Positions 21,263-32,844 are shown, counted from the first letter of the stretch. The stretch is DNA of 64,000 nt from Variovorax sp. PAMC26660 (GCF_014302995.1 NZ_CP060295.1:7245501-7309500), one strand, 5' to 3'. The notes: generated by a model not told the origin, from the letters alone. Numbers and translations: made by a program.

Positions 21263-22303
21263 ATGACGATGAAACAAAGCACGCGCCGTCTCACGGCGGT
21301 TCTATGTGCGGCAACGCTGGGCCTTGCGGCCAGCGGCGCCGCATGGGCGCAAAAGACCTCGCTCCTGGTCTACACGGCGCTCGAAACCGACGCCATGAAG
21401 CTCTACAAGGACGGCTTCGAAAAGGCCAACCCCGACATTGAGGTGAAGTGGGTGCGCGACTCCACCGGCATCGTCACCGCCAAGCTGCTGGCCGAAAAAG
21501 CCAACCCGCAGGCCGACGTGGTGGCCGGCCTGGCCGCCAGCAGCCTGGCCCTGCTGGAACAGGAAGGCATGCTGCTGCCCTACGAGCCCAAGGGCTTCAA
21601 GGAGCTGAACCCCGCCTACTCCGATGCCGCCCGCCCACCGGCCTGGGTCGGCATGGACGTCTGGGCCGCGACCATCTGCTTCAACCACGTCGAAGCGAAA
21701 AAGCTCGGCCTGCCCAAGCCCGAGACCTGGAAGGACCTGACCAAGCCCGTCTACAAGGGCACCATTTCGATGCCGCATCCGGCCTCCAGCGGCACCGGCT
21801 ACCTCGACGTGTCGTCATGGCTGCAGAACATGGGCGACGCCGAAGGCTGGAAGTACATGGATGCGCTGCACCAGAACATCGCGCAGTACGTGCACTCGGG
21901 CTCCAAGCCCTGCAAGCAGGCCGGTGCGGGCGAGTTCCCGATCGGCATTTCCTTCGAGTTCCGCGCGCACCAGGTCAAGAAGTCGGGCGCACCGGTCGAC
22001 CTGATCTTTCCGAAGGAAGGCCTGGGCTGGGACATCGAGGCGACCAGCCTCATGAAGACCAGCGCGAAGCTGCCGCAAGCCAAGCGCTTCGCCGACTGGA
22101 TGGCCAGCAAGGAGGCCAACCAGATCACCTCCACATGGTGGGCGGTCGTGGCTTACCCCGGCGTGGCCTCGAAGCTGGAAGGCATTCCGGACAACTACGA
22201 AAAGCTGCTGGCCAAGAACGACATCAACTGGGCCGCGAAGAACCGCGAACGCATCCTGGCCGAGTGGAGCAAGCGCTACGAAGGCAAGGCCGAACCCAAG
22301 TAG
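21263..22303 (+). CDS. phnS: 2-aminoethylphosphonate ABC transporter, substrate-binding protein
   Basis: A 346-aa periplasmic binding protein of the iron/polyamine/phosphonate class. The signal peptide ends at AWA-QKTS, near residue 29. The mature part opens LLVYTALETDAMKLYKDGFE, typical of this class, with later SMPHPASSGTGYLDV and ISFEFRAHQVKKSG. AGGAG lies 6 bases before the ATG. It is the first gene of the plus-strand arm and is followed by the ATPase, permease and PhnW, which identifies AEP as the likely ligand. Confidence 0.93.
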   Translation: MTMKQSTRRLTAVLCAATLGLAASGAAWAQKTSLLVYTALETDAMKLYKDGFEKANPDIEVKWVRDSTGIVTAKLLAEKANPQADVVAGLAASSLALLEQEGMLLPYEPKGFKELNPAYSDAARPPAWVGMDVWAATICFNHVEAKKLGLPKPETWKDLTKPVYKGTISMPHPASSGTGYLDVSSWLQNMGDAEGWKYMDALHQNIAQYVHSGSKPCKQAGAGEFPIGISFEFRAHQVKKSGAPVDLIFPKEGLGWDIEATSLMKTSAKLPQAKRFADWMASKEANQITSTWWAVVAYPGVASKLEGIPDNYEKLLAKNDINWAAKNRERILAEWSKRYEGKAEPK

Positions 22304-22378
22304 GCCCCGCGGCATTCCCGACTTTCAATCCGCGGGCGCCGCCGCAGTGGTGACGCCCGCCAACGACGAGTGCGAAAA

Positions 22379-23511
<1,133 letters not shown>

Positions 23512-23515
<4 letters not shown>

Positions 23516-25245
23516 ACACGCTGGCCCGCCCTCGCACCCCGTTTGCGGCATTCGCCGCGCGCCCCGTCATGCGCTGGAGCCGCGACGAAACCATCGCCCG
23601 CGCCATCCTGCTCGTGGTGATGGTGATGCTGTTCGTGTTCCTGATCGCACCGCTCCTGACCATCCTGGCGCACGCGGTGCAGGACAAGGAAGGCCGCTTC
23701 GTCGGCCTGACCCACTTCATCACCTACTTCCAGACGCCCAGCCTGTTGCGCGCAGCGTGGAATTCGATCTGGGTCTCGGCGGCCGTGGTGATGATCTCGG
23801 TGCCCACGGCTTTCGTCTTCGCCTATGCGCTCACGCGCAGTTGCATGCCGACGCCGCTCAAGGCGGTGTTCCGCCTCGTTGCGCTGATTCCACTGCTGGC
23901 GCCCTCGCTGCTGTCGGCCATTTCGTTCGTGCAGTGGTTCGGCAACCAGGGCGCGCTCAAGTTCCTGCTGGGCGGCGTGTCGATCTACGGCGCACCGGGG
24001 ATCATCATGGCGGAGGTCTACAACACCTTCCCGCATGCGCTGATGATCCTGGTCACTGCGCTGTCGCTGGCTGACGGCCGGCTGTACGAGGCGGCCGCCG
24101 CGCTGCGCACCCGGCCCTTGCGCCAGTTCATGACCATCACGCTGCCTTCGTGCAAGTACGGCCTGATCAGCGCGGCCACCGTGGTCTTCACCTACGTGGT
24201 GAGCGACTTCGGCGCACCCAAGGTGATCGGCGGCAACTTCAACGTGCTGTCGGTCGACGTCTTCAAGCAGGTGGTGGGGCAGCACAATTTTTCCATCGGC
24301 GCAGTGGTGGGCATGCTGCTGCTGATTCCGTCGATCATTTCCTTCGTCATCGACTACGTGGTGCGGCGCAAGCTGAAGGCGCAGCTCACGGCCCGCTCGG
24401 TGCCCTACAGCCCCAAGCGCCGCAAGCTCGCCGATCCGCTGCTGATGTTGTTCTGCGCGCTGGTGTGTGGCCTGCTGCTGGCCACCATCGGCATGGCGAT
24501 CTACACCTCGCTGATCTCGCTGTGGCCTTACGACCTGTCGTTCACGCTCAAGCACTACCACTTCGTGCTGATCGAAAGCGACATGGCCGACGCCTACGGC
24601 AACAGCCTGATCGTCGCCATGGCCACCGCCGTGGCCGGCTCGCTGATCGTGTTCGTGGGCGCCTACCTGATCGAGAAGACGCGCAACCTGGGCCTGATGC
24701 GCAAGGGCATGCACCTGATGGCGGTGCTGTCGATGGCGGTGCCGGGCCTGGTGCTTGGCCTGGGCTATGTGATGTTCTTCAACCATCCGGCCAACCCGCT
24801 GAACTTTCTCTACCAGACGATGGCGATATTGATCATCTCGATGGTGGTGCACTACTACACGTCGAGCCATCTCACGGCCGTCACCGCGCTCAAGCAGATC
24901 GACAACGAGTTCGAGGCGGTGTCGGCCTCGCTCAAGGTGCCGTTCTTCAAGACCTTCCTGCGCGTGACAGTGCCGGTGTGCCTGCCGGCCATCCTGGACA
25001 TCGGGCGCTACTTCTTCGTGGTGTCGATGGCCAGCCTGTCGTGCGCCATCTTTCTCTACACGCCCGAGACCATCCTCGCCTCGGTCGCGATCATGCATCT
25101 GGACGATGCCGGCGACATCGGCCCGGCCTCGGCGCTGGCCAGCCTGATCGTGGTCACCTCGACGCTGGTGTGCATCGCCTACTCGCTGCTGACACGCGTG
25201 CTGTTGTCGCGCACGCAGGCCTGGCGCAACCTGAGCCGCGGCTGA
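23512..25245 (+). CDS. phnU: 2-aminoethylphosphonate ABC transporter, fused permease
   Basis: A 577-aa inner-membrane protein with about 12 hydrophobic segments in two homologous halves. Each half carries an EAA-type loop (YEAAAALRTRPLRQFMTITLP and EFEAVSASLKVPFFKTFLRV) that docks on PhnT. It therefore acts as a complete two-domain permease, in contrast to systems with separate PhnU and PhnV. The ATG at 23512 overlaps the phnT stop; the open frame extending further left is a shadow of phnT. Confidence 0.93.
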
Positions 25246-25293
25246 GCAACAAACACCCCTCGCCCTCATTTCCTTTCCCCGCCTGGAGACACC

Positions 25294-26427
25294 ATGAGTC
25301 AAACGCCCTACCCCATCCTGCTCACACCCGGCCCCCTGACCACTTCGGACCGCACACGCAACGCGATGCTGCGCGACTGGGGATCGTGGGATGCCGACTT
25401 CAACCAGATCACCGCGCGCATCCGCAAGGAAGTGCTGAACATCGTGCATGGCACGGGCACGCATGAATGCGTTCCGCTGCAGGGCAGCGGCACCTTCTCG
25501 GTGGAAGCGGCCATCGGCACGATCGTTCCGCGCAACGGCCATGTGCTGGTGCCCAGCAACGGCGCGTACTGCCAGCGCTTGGCCAAGATCTGCAAGGTGC
25601 TCGGCCGCAAGCTGACCACCATCGACTACACGGAAGACAGGCAGGTGTCGCCGGCCGATGTCGACCGCGCATTGGCTGCGGACCCGAGCATCACCCATGT
25701 CGCGGTGGTGCATTGCGAGACAGGCGCCGGCGTGCTCAACCCGCTGCATGAGATCGCCGTGGTCGTCGCCAAGCACGGTCGTGGGCTGATCATCGATGCC
25801 ATGAGCTCCTTCGGTGCGCTGGAGATCGATGCACGCAGGACGCCCTTCGATGCCGTCGTCGCCGCTTCGGGCAAGTGCCTCGAAGGCGTGCCGGGCATGG
25901 GCTTCGTCGTCATCAAGCGCAGCACGCTCGAAAAATGCGAAGGCAACTGCCACTCGCTGAGCATGGACCTGTACGACCAGTGGGTGTACATGGAGAAGAC
26001 CACGCAATGGCGCTTCACACCGCCCACGCACGTGGTCGCGGCACTCGACACCGCCATTGCGCAGTACATCGAGGAAGGCGGCCTCGCCGCGCGCGGTGGG
26101 CGCTATGCGCGCAACTGCAAGGGGCTCATCGACGGACTGGGCGCGCTCGGTTTCAGGAGCTTCCTCGACCCCGCGATCCAGGCGCCGATCATCATCACCT
26201 TCCACGCGCCCGACGACGCCAACTACGACTTCAAGACCTTCTACCAAGAGGTCAAGAAGCGCGGCTACATCCTCTACCCCGGCAAGCTCACGCAGGTGGA
26301 AACCTTCCGCGTCGGCTGCATGGGGCACTTCGGCGAAGCCGGCATTCCGGGCGCGGTGGCCGCTATTGCCGACACGCTCAAGGCCATGAACATCCGCCAG
26401 GTCAGCGCCGTGCCCGTGGCCGCATGA
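25294..26427 (+). CDS. phnW: 2-aminoethylphosphonate--pyruvate transaminase
   Basis: A 377-aa class V PLP aminotransferase that converts AEP and pyruvate to phosphonoacetaldehyde and alanine. It opens with [15 protein letters not shown], has Asp168 in IIDAMSSFG for the pyridine nitrogen, and Lys194 in [11 protein letters not shown] as the Schiff-base lysine. GGAG precedes the ATG. It is the last gene of the transport arm. No PhnX hydrolase is present, so the aldehyde goes to PhnY on the opposite arm. Confidence 0.96.
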   Translation: MSQTPYPILLTPGPLTTSDRTRNAMLRDWGSWDADFNQITARIRKEVLNIVHGTGTHECVPLQGSGTFSVEAAIGTIVPRNGHVLVPSNGAYCQRLAKICKVLGRKLTTIDYTEDRQVSPADVDRALAADPSITHVAVVHCETGAGVLNPLHEIAVVVAKHGRGLIIDAMSSFGALEIDARRTPFDAVVAASGKCLEGVPGMGFVVIKRSTLEKCEGNCHSLSMDLYDQWVYMEKTTQWRFTPPTHVVAALDTAIAQYIEEGGLAARGGRYARNCKGLIDGLGALGFRSFLDPAIQAPIIITFHAPDDANYDFKTFYQEVKKRGYILYPGKLTQVETFRVGCMGHFGEAGIPGAVAAIADTLKAMNIRQVSAVPVAA

Positions 26428-26475
26428 GATCGCGGGGCGCTTCGAGCGCTAATGGTTAACACTGCAGGCATTTGA

Positions 26476-26505
26476 TTGACCCACGGAAAAGTTCGCCCTT
26501 AGAAT
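26476..26505 (+). promoter_or_regulatory. promoter of the polyol operon
   Basis: TTGACC at 26476-26481 and TAGAAT at 26500-26505 are 18 bases apart. Transcription would begin near 26512, leaving a leader of about 95 bases before the first gene. Confidence 0.55.
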
Positions 26506-26518
26506 TTACGCACAGGTT

Positions 26519-26550
26519 CAGATTTAAAGACCATCTGTAAGATGGCTTTG
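26519..26550 (+). promoter_or_regulatory. candidate antitermination leader with alternative hairpins
   Basis: CCATCT (26531-26536) pairs with AGATGG (26540-26545) across a 3-base loop, followed by CTTTG, a weak terminator. CAGAT (26519-26523) can instead pair with ATCTG (26533-26537), which would disrupt the first hairpin. Mutually exclusive stems of this kind are what an antiterminator acts on, and the last gene of the operon encodes a GlpP-type antiterminator. Confidence 0.5.
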
Positions 26551-26605
26551 TCGCGCCTGCATGGTTTGCATCGTCTTCTTGCGGAATATTCCAATGGAGA
26601 CAGCT

Positions 26606-28066
26606 GTGCAACCCAACGCGATCAAGATCCGCGGCATCGACGATGTCATCGCCTACCTGGATTCACGCCAGGGCATCGTCGGCCGGGCCGCCACCATCTG
26701 GTGGCTCGCACTCGGCGGATTGTTCCTCGACGCCTTCTCCAATTCCGCACTGAGCGCGGGCCTCGGGCCCATGACGCGCAACCTGCATCTCACCGCCGGA
26801 CAGGTGGCATTGATGACGTCGCTCGCCTCCTGGGTGGCGATTGCCTTCAACCCCATCGGTGGCTGGATGGCCGACCGCTGGGGCCGCATACGCCCGCTGA
26901 TCCTTGCCAAGTTCCTGGCCGTGGTGGGTGCGGTGCTGGTGGTGTTCGCACCCAGCTTCGAGATGATCCTGGTCGGCCGCTTCTTCGTGGGCGCGGCCTA
27001 CGGCATCGACTTCGCCATTGCCATGGCGGTGCTGGCCGAGTTCACGCCGGCCAAGCTCAAGAGCCGGCTCAACACCTGGCAGGGCATGTGGTACGCGGCG
27101 GTCTGCACCAACCTGCTGCTGGCGCTGCTGTTCTATTCGTGGGACGTGGGTGACGCGATCTGGCGCTACTCGGTGGCCGCCACCGCGGTCTTCGGCGTCA
27201 CCATCCTCGTGCTGCAGCTCACGCTGCTGGTCGAAAGCCCCGTGTGGCTGGCCCGCAAGGAACGCCTCGACGAAGCCGCACATGCGATGACCCGCATCTA
27301 CGCTCAACTGTTCGTCGCCGCACCGAAGCACGAGCGCCTGCCCGTGCTCAACCAGGCCCGGCGCGGTGCCGCCAACGTGCTGCTGATCTTTCGGGGTGCC
27401 TATCTGCAGCGCACGATCCTCGCCGCGACCGTGCAGATCGGCCAGTCGATCCAGTACTTCGCAGTGGGCTGGTATCTGCCGCTGATCAGCGCGACGCTGT
27501 TCGGCAAGGACTTCGCGCAAGCCACCATCGGCGCCCTCGCCTTCAACGTCTTCGGCATCTTCGGCGGCTTCCTGTCGCCGTGGATCGGCCGCAAGCTGGG
27601 TCTGCGCCGCGCCTCGGCCTTCGGTTTCGCGATGGTGTTCGTGATGCTGCTCACGCTGGGCCTGTTCCATGGCCGCATGCCGCTGTGGCTGGCGGTGATC
27701 GTGCCGTCGCTGTTCATCCTCTTCCACTCGGGCGGCCCGGGTGCGAACGGCAAGAGCCTGTCGTCGCTGTCGTTCCGCAGCGAGCTGCGCGCCGGCGCCA
27801 ACGGGATCATCGGCGCGCTGGGCTCCATCGGCGCGGCGCTGGGCCTGTTGATCTTTCCGCTGTTCCGCGAGAAGTACGGCCTGGAACACACCTTCCTCAT
27901 CCTGTCGGTCGTGCCGCTGATCGCGAGCGTCATCTGCTTCGTGATCCGCTGGGACCCGACGCGCACCACCATCAACCCCGACAACGAACCCGATGCACCC
28001 CAATTCGAAAACGACAAGCCTGCCATCGCCGAGACCCTGCGCCCGGCCGCAGGGAAAGTGAACTGA
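26606..28066 (+). CDS. MFS transporter
   Basis: A 486-aa major facilitator with about 12 membrane segments. The loop 2-3 signature GGWMADRWGRIRPL and the later GRKLGLRRA are typical of sugar- and organic-acid-type carriers. The start is probably the GTG at 26606, which has GGAG 6 bases upstream; the ATG at 26594 in the same frame has no good site. The stop overlaps the kinase ATG. As first gene of an operon with an FGGY kinase and GlpD, it probably imports glycerol or a related polyol in the inner membrane, taking the place of GlpF. The substrate is inferred. Confidence 0.9.
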   Translation: MQPNAIKIRGIDDVIAYLDSRQGIVGRAATIWWLALGGLFLDAFSNSALSAGLGPMTRNLHLTAGQVALMTSLASWVAIAFNPIGGWMADRWGRIRPLILAKFLAVVGAVLVVFAPSFEMILVGRFFVGAAYGIDFAIAMAVLAEFTPAKLKSRLNTWQGMWYAAVCTNLLLALLFYSWDVGDAIWRYSVAATAVFGVTILVLQLTLLVESPVWLARKERLDEAAHAMTRIYAQLFVAAPKHERLPVLNQARRGAANVLLIFRGAYLQRTILAATVQIGQSIQYFAVGWYLPLISATLFGKDFAQATIGALAFNVFGIFGGFLSPWIGRKLGLRRASAFGFAMVFVMLLTLGLFHGRMPLWLAVIVPSLFILFHSGGPGANGKSLSSLSFRSELRAGANGIIGALGSIGAALGLLIFPLFREKYGLEHTFLILSVVPLIASVICFVIRWDPTRTTINPDNEPDAPQFENDKPAIAETLRPAAGKVN

Positions 28067-29610
28067 TGGCGACACCTCAGGACGTGATCCTCTGCATCGA
28101 CGAGGGCACCTCGGGAACGCGGGCCGCCGTCGTCGGCCGCGACGGCCATGTCTCGTGCCTCGAATACGCGCCGCTGCATGTCGACACGCCGCGCCCCGGC
28201 GTGGTCGAGCAGGACGCCAACGCGATCCTCGAGAAGACCCTCGCGGTCTGCCGCGCCAGCATCGCGCAGGCACAGGCGGCGCAGCAGCGCATCGCCGCGC
28301 TGGCCATCGCCACGCAGCGCTGCTCGGCCGTGCTCTGGGACACGCACACCGGCCGCGCGCTGGTGCCGGTCATGGTGTGGCAGGACACGCGCTACGTCGA
28401 TGAACTCGACAAGCTCGCGCCCGCCTGGGACAAGCTGCTGGTGCAGCAACTGGGCCGGCCGGCCGGCGTGCGCTCGCCCTACCTCTGGGCCGCGCACCAC
28501 ATCCGCGAAACCGAAGCCGTCGCCCGCGCCTTCGAGCAGCGCCGCCTCGCCTTCGGCACCATCGACAGCTGGCTGCTGTGGCACCTGTCCACGCAGCGCG
28601 CCTGCGTGACGACGCCGACCAACGTGACTTCGGCCAGCGCCTACGTCATGGGCGGCCACCGCTACCAGCTCGACTGGATCGACGCCCTCGGCTTCCCGCG
28701 CGAGCTGCTGCCCGAACTGCGCGAAGACGCGGACGACTTCGGCCGCACGCGCGTCGACCTGCTCGGCATCGACGTGCCCATCCTCGCCTGCGCCGGCGAC
28801 CAGCATGCGGGCGCGATCGGCCTGGGCTGCCTCGACCGCGAACAAGCCATGTGCGTGCACGGCACGGGCAGCTTCGTCGATGTGATCACCGGGCCGGTGC
28901 TGCCAGTGCATGCCGGCCTGCACGACGGCACCCTCACCATGACCGCGCGGCGCGCGCAGGGCGTGTCGCACTTCGCGGTAGAGACCTATGTGGCAACCAC
29001 CGGCTCCGCGCTGAACTGGGTCTGCGAAAAGCTGCAGTGGTTCGACAACGCCGAGCAGATCAGCAGCATGGCCGCCACCGCCGGCTCGTCGCGCGACGTC
29101 ACCTTCATTCCCGCGCTGACCGGCTTTCGCGTGCCCGCCATGGAGCCCGCCGCGCGCGCATCGCTCACCGGCATCTCGATGGCGACCACGCGCGCCGAAG
29201 TGGCCCGCGCCATCCTCGAAGGCATCGCGCATTCGGTGGCCTCGTGCATTCAGTCGAACGAAGACGTGTCCGGCGTCAAGGTGTCCGAGCTTGTAGTTGG
29301 CGGCGGTCTCTCGGGCAGCTCCGCGCTGCTGCAGATCCAGGCCGACCTCACGGGCATGCCGGTGCGCCGCATGAAGGAAACCGACCGCGCCAGCCTGCGC
29401 GGCATCGCCTTTCTTGCCGGCTCCTCCGGCCTGTTGTGGAACTCGCTGCAAGAGGCGCGCGCCACGCTGGCCACCGACGCGGTGTTCGAGCCCGGCATCC
29501 ATGCCGATGAACGCAAGGCCCGCCGCACGCTGTGGCATGCCCGCGTGAATTCGGAACTCGCACACGCACGCAATTTCAAGAACACAACCCCAGGAGAGCT
29601 TTCAAGATGA
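28066..29610 (+). CDS. FGGY-family carbohydrate kinase
   Basis: A 514-aa sugar kinase. The N-terminal phosphate loop is CIDEGTSGTRAAV, the FGGY_N domain has VMVWQDTRY, and the C-terminal domain shows GTGSFVDV and GGGLSGSSALLQIQADLTG. It transfers phosphate from ATP to a polyol in the cytoplasm. Glycerol is the simplest substrate given the GlpD and GlpP neighbours, but the N-terminal motif is not the classic GlpK one. Erythritol or another polyol is possible. Coupled at both ends: its start overlaps the MFS stop and its stop overlaps the GlpD start. Confidence 0.9.
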   Translation: MATPQDVILCIDEGTSGTRAAVVGRDGHVSCLEYAPLHVDTPRPGVVEQDANAILEKTLAVCRASIAQAQAAQQRIAALAIATQRCSAVLWDTHTGRALVPVMVWQDTRYVDELDKLAPAWDKLLVQQLGRPAGVRSPYLWAAHHIRETEAVARAFEQRRLAFGTIDSWLLWHLSTQRACVTTPTNVTSASAYVMGGHRYQLDWIDALGFPRELLPELREDADDFGRTRVDLLGIDVPILACAGDQHAGAIGLGCLDREQAMCVHGTGSFVDVITGPVLPVHAGLHDGTLTMTARRAQGVSHFAVETYVATTGSALNWVCEKLQWFDNAEQISSMAATAGSSRDVTFIPALTGFRVPAMEPAARASLTGISMATTRAEVARAILEGIAHSVASCIQSNEDVSGVKVSELVVGGGLSGSSALLQIQADLTGMPVRRMKETDRASLRGIAFLAGSSGLLWNSLQEARATLATDAVFEPGIHADERKARRTLWHARVNSELAHARNFKNTTPGELSR

Positions 29611-31283
29611 TGGGTCTGCCATCCTTTCGATCCGGCAAGGACCGGGCCGAGATGACAAGCACCGAAGCGCTGCGGCTGAATCGGCAGGACCTGCTGGCGC
29701 GGCTCGGCGACGAGACATTCGACATCGTGATCGTCGGCGGCGGCGTCACCGGCGCCTATGCGGCGCTCGATGCCAGCCTGCGCGGCTATCGCGTGGCGCT
29801 GGTCGAGAAGGACGACTTCGCCTTCGGCACCTCGTCCAAGTCTTCCAAGATGGTCCACGGCGGCCTGCGCTACATCGAGCAGGGCAACCTGGGCCTGGTG
29901 CGCCACTCGCTGCTGGAGCGCCAGCGCCTGCGCCGCAATGCCCGGCACCTGGTGCAGCGCCTGCCCTTCCTGTTCCCGGTGATGGAGCGCGAAGGCGTGT
30001 TCGACAAGCGCCTGGCCAAGGCCTTCGAGAGCCTGCTGTGGACCTACGACATCGCCGGCGGCTGGCGCGAAGGCATCCTGCACCAGAAGCTGACCAAGGC
30101 CGAGGTGCTGTCGCACTGCCCCACCTTCAAGGACGAGCACCTGACCGGCGGCTTCATGTACTTCGATGCGCGGGTCGACGACGCGCGCCTCACGCTGAAC
30201 ATCGCGCGCACCGCTGCCTTTCACGGCGCCGCCGTGCTCAACCATGCGAAGGCCATCGAGATCACGCGCGACGGGCACGGCAAGGTCGACGGCGTGGTGG
30301 TGCAGGCCGACGGCCGCGAGATCCGCGCGCGCGCCGGCGTCGTCATCATGGCCACCGGCGTGTGGCTGCGCGACTGGGACGGCCGCAAAAAGAGCGAAGA
30401 AAAAACGCTGAACATCCGCCCGGCCAAGGGCGTGCACGTGGCCATTCCGTGGCTGAAGATCCGCAACGACTGCACCGTGACCATTCCGGTGCCGGGCCGC
30501 AACCGGCGCGCGACCATCACGCGCTGGGGCAACGTCTCGTACCTGGGCACCACCGACGAAGACTACGAAGGCAACCTCGACGACGTGTGCTGCACGCGCG
30601 AAGAACTCGACTTCCTGCTCGACGGCGCGCGCTCCGCGCTCAAGACCGACCTGCGGGCCGAAGACGTGGTCGGCAGCATCGCCGGTTGCCGCCCGCTGGT
30701 GGCACCGCCCGGCGGCAAGACGCTGGAGATCAAGCGCAACCACGAGATTCGCGTGGCGCCAGACGGCCTGGTGACCATCGTCGGCGGCAAGCTCACGACC
30801 TCGCGCCACATGGCCGAGCAGACCATCGACGCGGCCCAGAAAGTCATCGGCCAACGCAACGGCTGCAAGACCAAGTCGGCCTTCCTGCTGGGCGCCGCAG
30901 GGTACGACGCGCAGGCCATCATGGCCTCCGGCGGCATCTCGGCCCACCTGGGCGAGCGCTACGGCACCGAGGCGCGCTTCGTCAGCGACATCCTGCAGGA
31001 AGACCCCGGCCTGCTGCGCCCCATCGTCGAAGGCCTGCCGTACAGCGAGGCGGAAGTCGTCTACGCGGTGCGCCACGAACTCGCCTGCACCGTGGACGAC
31101 GTGTTGTCGCGGCGCATCCGCGCGCGCCTCATGGCACGCGACGCCTCGGGCCGCGCGGCAGCGCGGGTCGGCGAAATCCTCCAGGCCGAACTCGGCCTGT
31201 CCCCCTCGGAAACGGCGCAGCAGGTCGCGAGCTACCGCGCCGCCATCGAGCATGAAAAAACCATCCTTATGGGAGTCCAGTAA
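29607..31283 (+). CDS. glpD: glycerol-3-phosphate dehydrogenase/oxidase (GlpD family)
   Basis: A 558-aa FAD protein. The dinucleotide motif GGGVTG is at residues 44-49, followed by the GlpD hallmark SSKSSKMVHGGLRYIEQGN. Mid-region GRNRRATITRWGNVSYLGTT and a helical C-terminal cap complete the family pattern. It oxidises sn-glycerol-3-phosphate to dihydroxyacetone phosphate at the membrane and passes electrons to quinone. AGGAG lies about 10 bases upstream of the first of two adjacent ATG codons. The erythritol-phosphate dehydrogenase EryB is a related alternative. Confidence 0.88.
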   Translation: MMGLPSFRSGKDRAEMTSTEALRLNRQDLLARLGDETFDIVIVGGGVTGAYAALDASLRGYRVALVEKDDFAFGTSSKSSKMVHGGLRYIEQGNLGLVRHSLLERQRLRRNARHLVQRLPFLFPVMEREGVFDKRLAKAFESLLWTYDIAGGWREGILHQKLTKAEVLSHCPTFKDEHLTGGFMYFDARVDDARLTLNIARTAAFHGAAVLNHAKAIEITRDGHGKVDGVVVQADGREIRARAGVVIMATGVWLRDWDGRKKSEEKTLNIRPAKGVHVAIPWLKIRNDCTVTIPVPGRNRRATITRWGNVSYLGTTDEDYEGNLDDVCCTREELDFLLDGARSALKTDLRAEDVVGSIAGCRPLVAPPGGKTLEIKRNHEIRVAPDGLVTIVGGKLTTSRHMAEQTIDAAQKVIGQRNGCKTKSAFLLGAAGYDAQAIMASGGISAHLGERYGTEARFVSDILQEDPGLLRPIVEGLPYSEAEVVYAVRHELACTVDDVLSRRIRARLMARDASGRAAARVGEILQAELGLSPSETAQQVASYRAAIEHEKTILMGVQ

Positions 31284-32834
31284 ATGATCAGCAAAGACGC
31301 CATCCAACGCGGCTACAACCGCCGCAACTACGTCGTCGGTGCCCACACGCCGCCGGCCTACGCCAAGACCATCACCGCCACCGACGGCCCGCCCGGCTTG
31401 CAGCGCGCGCCCGTCACCGTGGCAGCGGTGCACATCGACGCACTGCGCAAGGCGTCCGACGAAGTGCTCACCGACACCGGCAGCGTCGTCGAGTGGACGC
31501 GCGACTGGTGGGCCGGCTCTATGGTCTCGGAAACCGGCGGCAAGCCCGCCACCCCGCAGGCCGTGATCGTGCGGGTCTCGACCGTCGAGCAGATCCAGGC
31601 CGTCATGCGCATCGCGAACGCGGCGTCGATTCCCGTCACCGTATCGGCGGGCCGCAGCAACGTCACCGGCGCGGCGCTGCCGGTGCGCGGCGGCATCGTG
31701 CTCGACGTGTGCGAACTGAACAAGATGATCGGCTTCGACGCCGGCAGCCAGATCGTCGAAGTCGAAGCCGGCATGTTCGGCGACGTCTTCGAGGAAACCA
31801 TCCAGCGCGAGCACGGCATGACGATGGGCCACTGGCCTTCGTCCTTCGGCATCAGCACCGTCGGCGGCTGGGTGGCCTGCCGCGGCGCAGGCCAGCTCTC
31901 GACCCGCTACGGGAAGATCGAGGACATGGTGTTCGGCATGGACGTGGTGCTGGCCGACGGCAGCCTGATCACCGTGGGCGGCTATTCGCGCGCGGCGGTG
32001 GGCTCCGACCTGCAGCAGCTCTTCATCGGTTCGGAAGGCACGCTCGGCGTGATCGTGCGCGTGCGGCTGAAGCTGCATCGCCTGCCGGACTACGGCCGCG
32101 CCATTGCCTACGGCTTCGACAGCTTCGCCATCGGCCTGGAAGCCTGCCGCGAGATCATGCAGCGCGGCGCCAATCCGGCGGCGCTGCGGCTGTACGACGC
32201 GCTCGAAAGCCGCGTGCAGTTCAACCTCGAAGACACGCACGTGCTGCTGATCGCCGACGAAGGCGCACCCGAAATGGTGGATGCCGTCATGACCATCAGC
32301 GAACGCGTGTGCAAGGAACTCGGCCGCCAGCTCGACGGCCCGGTCATCTTCGAGCGCTGGCTCGACACCCGCTACCTGACCGGCAAGAGCGCCGAGGGCT
32401 TCAAGCGCAGCCCCGGCTTCGTGGCCGACACGCTGGAGATGAGCGGCCGCTGGAGCGACCTGCCCGCCATCTACGACGAAGTGGTGGCCGCCATCAACGC
32501 AGTGCCCGGCACGCTGGCCGGCTCGGCCCACCAGTCGCACGCCTACGTGGACGGCGCCTGCCTCTACTTCTCGCTGCGCGGCGAAGTGGAAGTGGAAAAC
32601 CGGGGCCGCTGGTATCGCCAGGCCTGGGACGCTGCCAACGCGGTGCTGGTGCGCCACAATGCCGCGCTGAGCCACCACCACGGCGTCGGCCTGCTGCGTG
32701 CGCCGTACATGGCCGATTCGCTGGGCAGCGCCTTCCCGGTGCTCGAAGCGATCAAGCGCACGCTCGATCCGAAGAATATTTTGAACCCGGGCAAGCTCGG
32801 CCTGACCGACAAGCTGCCCCAGACCGAAGACTGA
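31284..32834 (+). CDS. FAD-linked oxidase (GlcD/alkyl-DHAP synthase-like)
   Basis: A 516-aa protein with an FAD_binding_4 domain. The pyrophosphate loop region is PVTVSAGRSNVTGAALPVRGG, then GWVACRGAGQLSTRYGKIEDMV and IGSEGTLGVI. The C-terminal domain ends with RTLDPKNILNPGKLGL, as in D-lactate, glycolate and alkyldihydroxyacetonephosphate enzymes. It starts directly after the glpD stop. An attractive reading is oxidation of a hydroxy-acid or phosphate product of the kinase pathway, but the substrate is unknown. Its presence is the main sign that this operon is not simply glycerol use. Confidence 0.88.
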   Translation: MISKDAIQRGYNRRNYVVGAHTPPAYAKTITATDGPPGLQRAPVTVAAVHIDALRKASDEVLTDTGSVVEWTRDWWAGSMVSETGGKPATPQAVIVRVSTVEQIQAVMRIANAASIPVTVSAGRSNVTGAALPVRGGIVLDVCELNKMIGFDAGSQIVEVEAGMFGDVFEETIQREHGMTMGHWPSSFGISTVGGWVACRGAGQLSTRYGKIEDMVFGMDVVLADGSLITVGGYSRAAVGSDLQQLFIGSEGTLGVIVRVRLKLHRLPDYGRAIAYGFDSFAIGLEACREIMQRGANPAALRLYDALESRVQFNLEDTHVLLIADEGAPEMVDAVMTISERVCKELGRQLDGPVIFERWLDTRYLTGKSAEGFKRSPGFVADTLEMSGRWSDLPAIYDEVVAAINAVPGTLAGSAHQSHAYVDGACLYFSLRGEVEVENRGRWYRQAWDAANAVLVRHNAALSHHHGVGLLRAPYMADSLGSAFPVLEAIKRTLDPKNILNPGKLGLTDKLPQTED

Positions 32835-32844
32835 GTTTCACCGA

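Noticed and set aside
26594..26605. ATG start for the MFS transporter
   Set aside because: In frame, but GGAG sits just after it and serves the GTG at 26606; the ATG itself has no usable site. The difference is only four residues.
29250..32681. A 1,143-codon minus-strand open frame across the polyol operon
   Set aside because: Antisense to glpD and the FAD oxidase gene, with no start site or domain.
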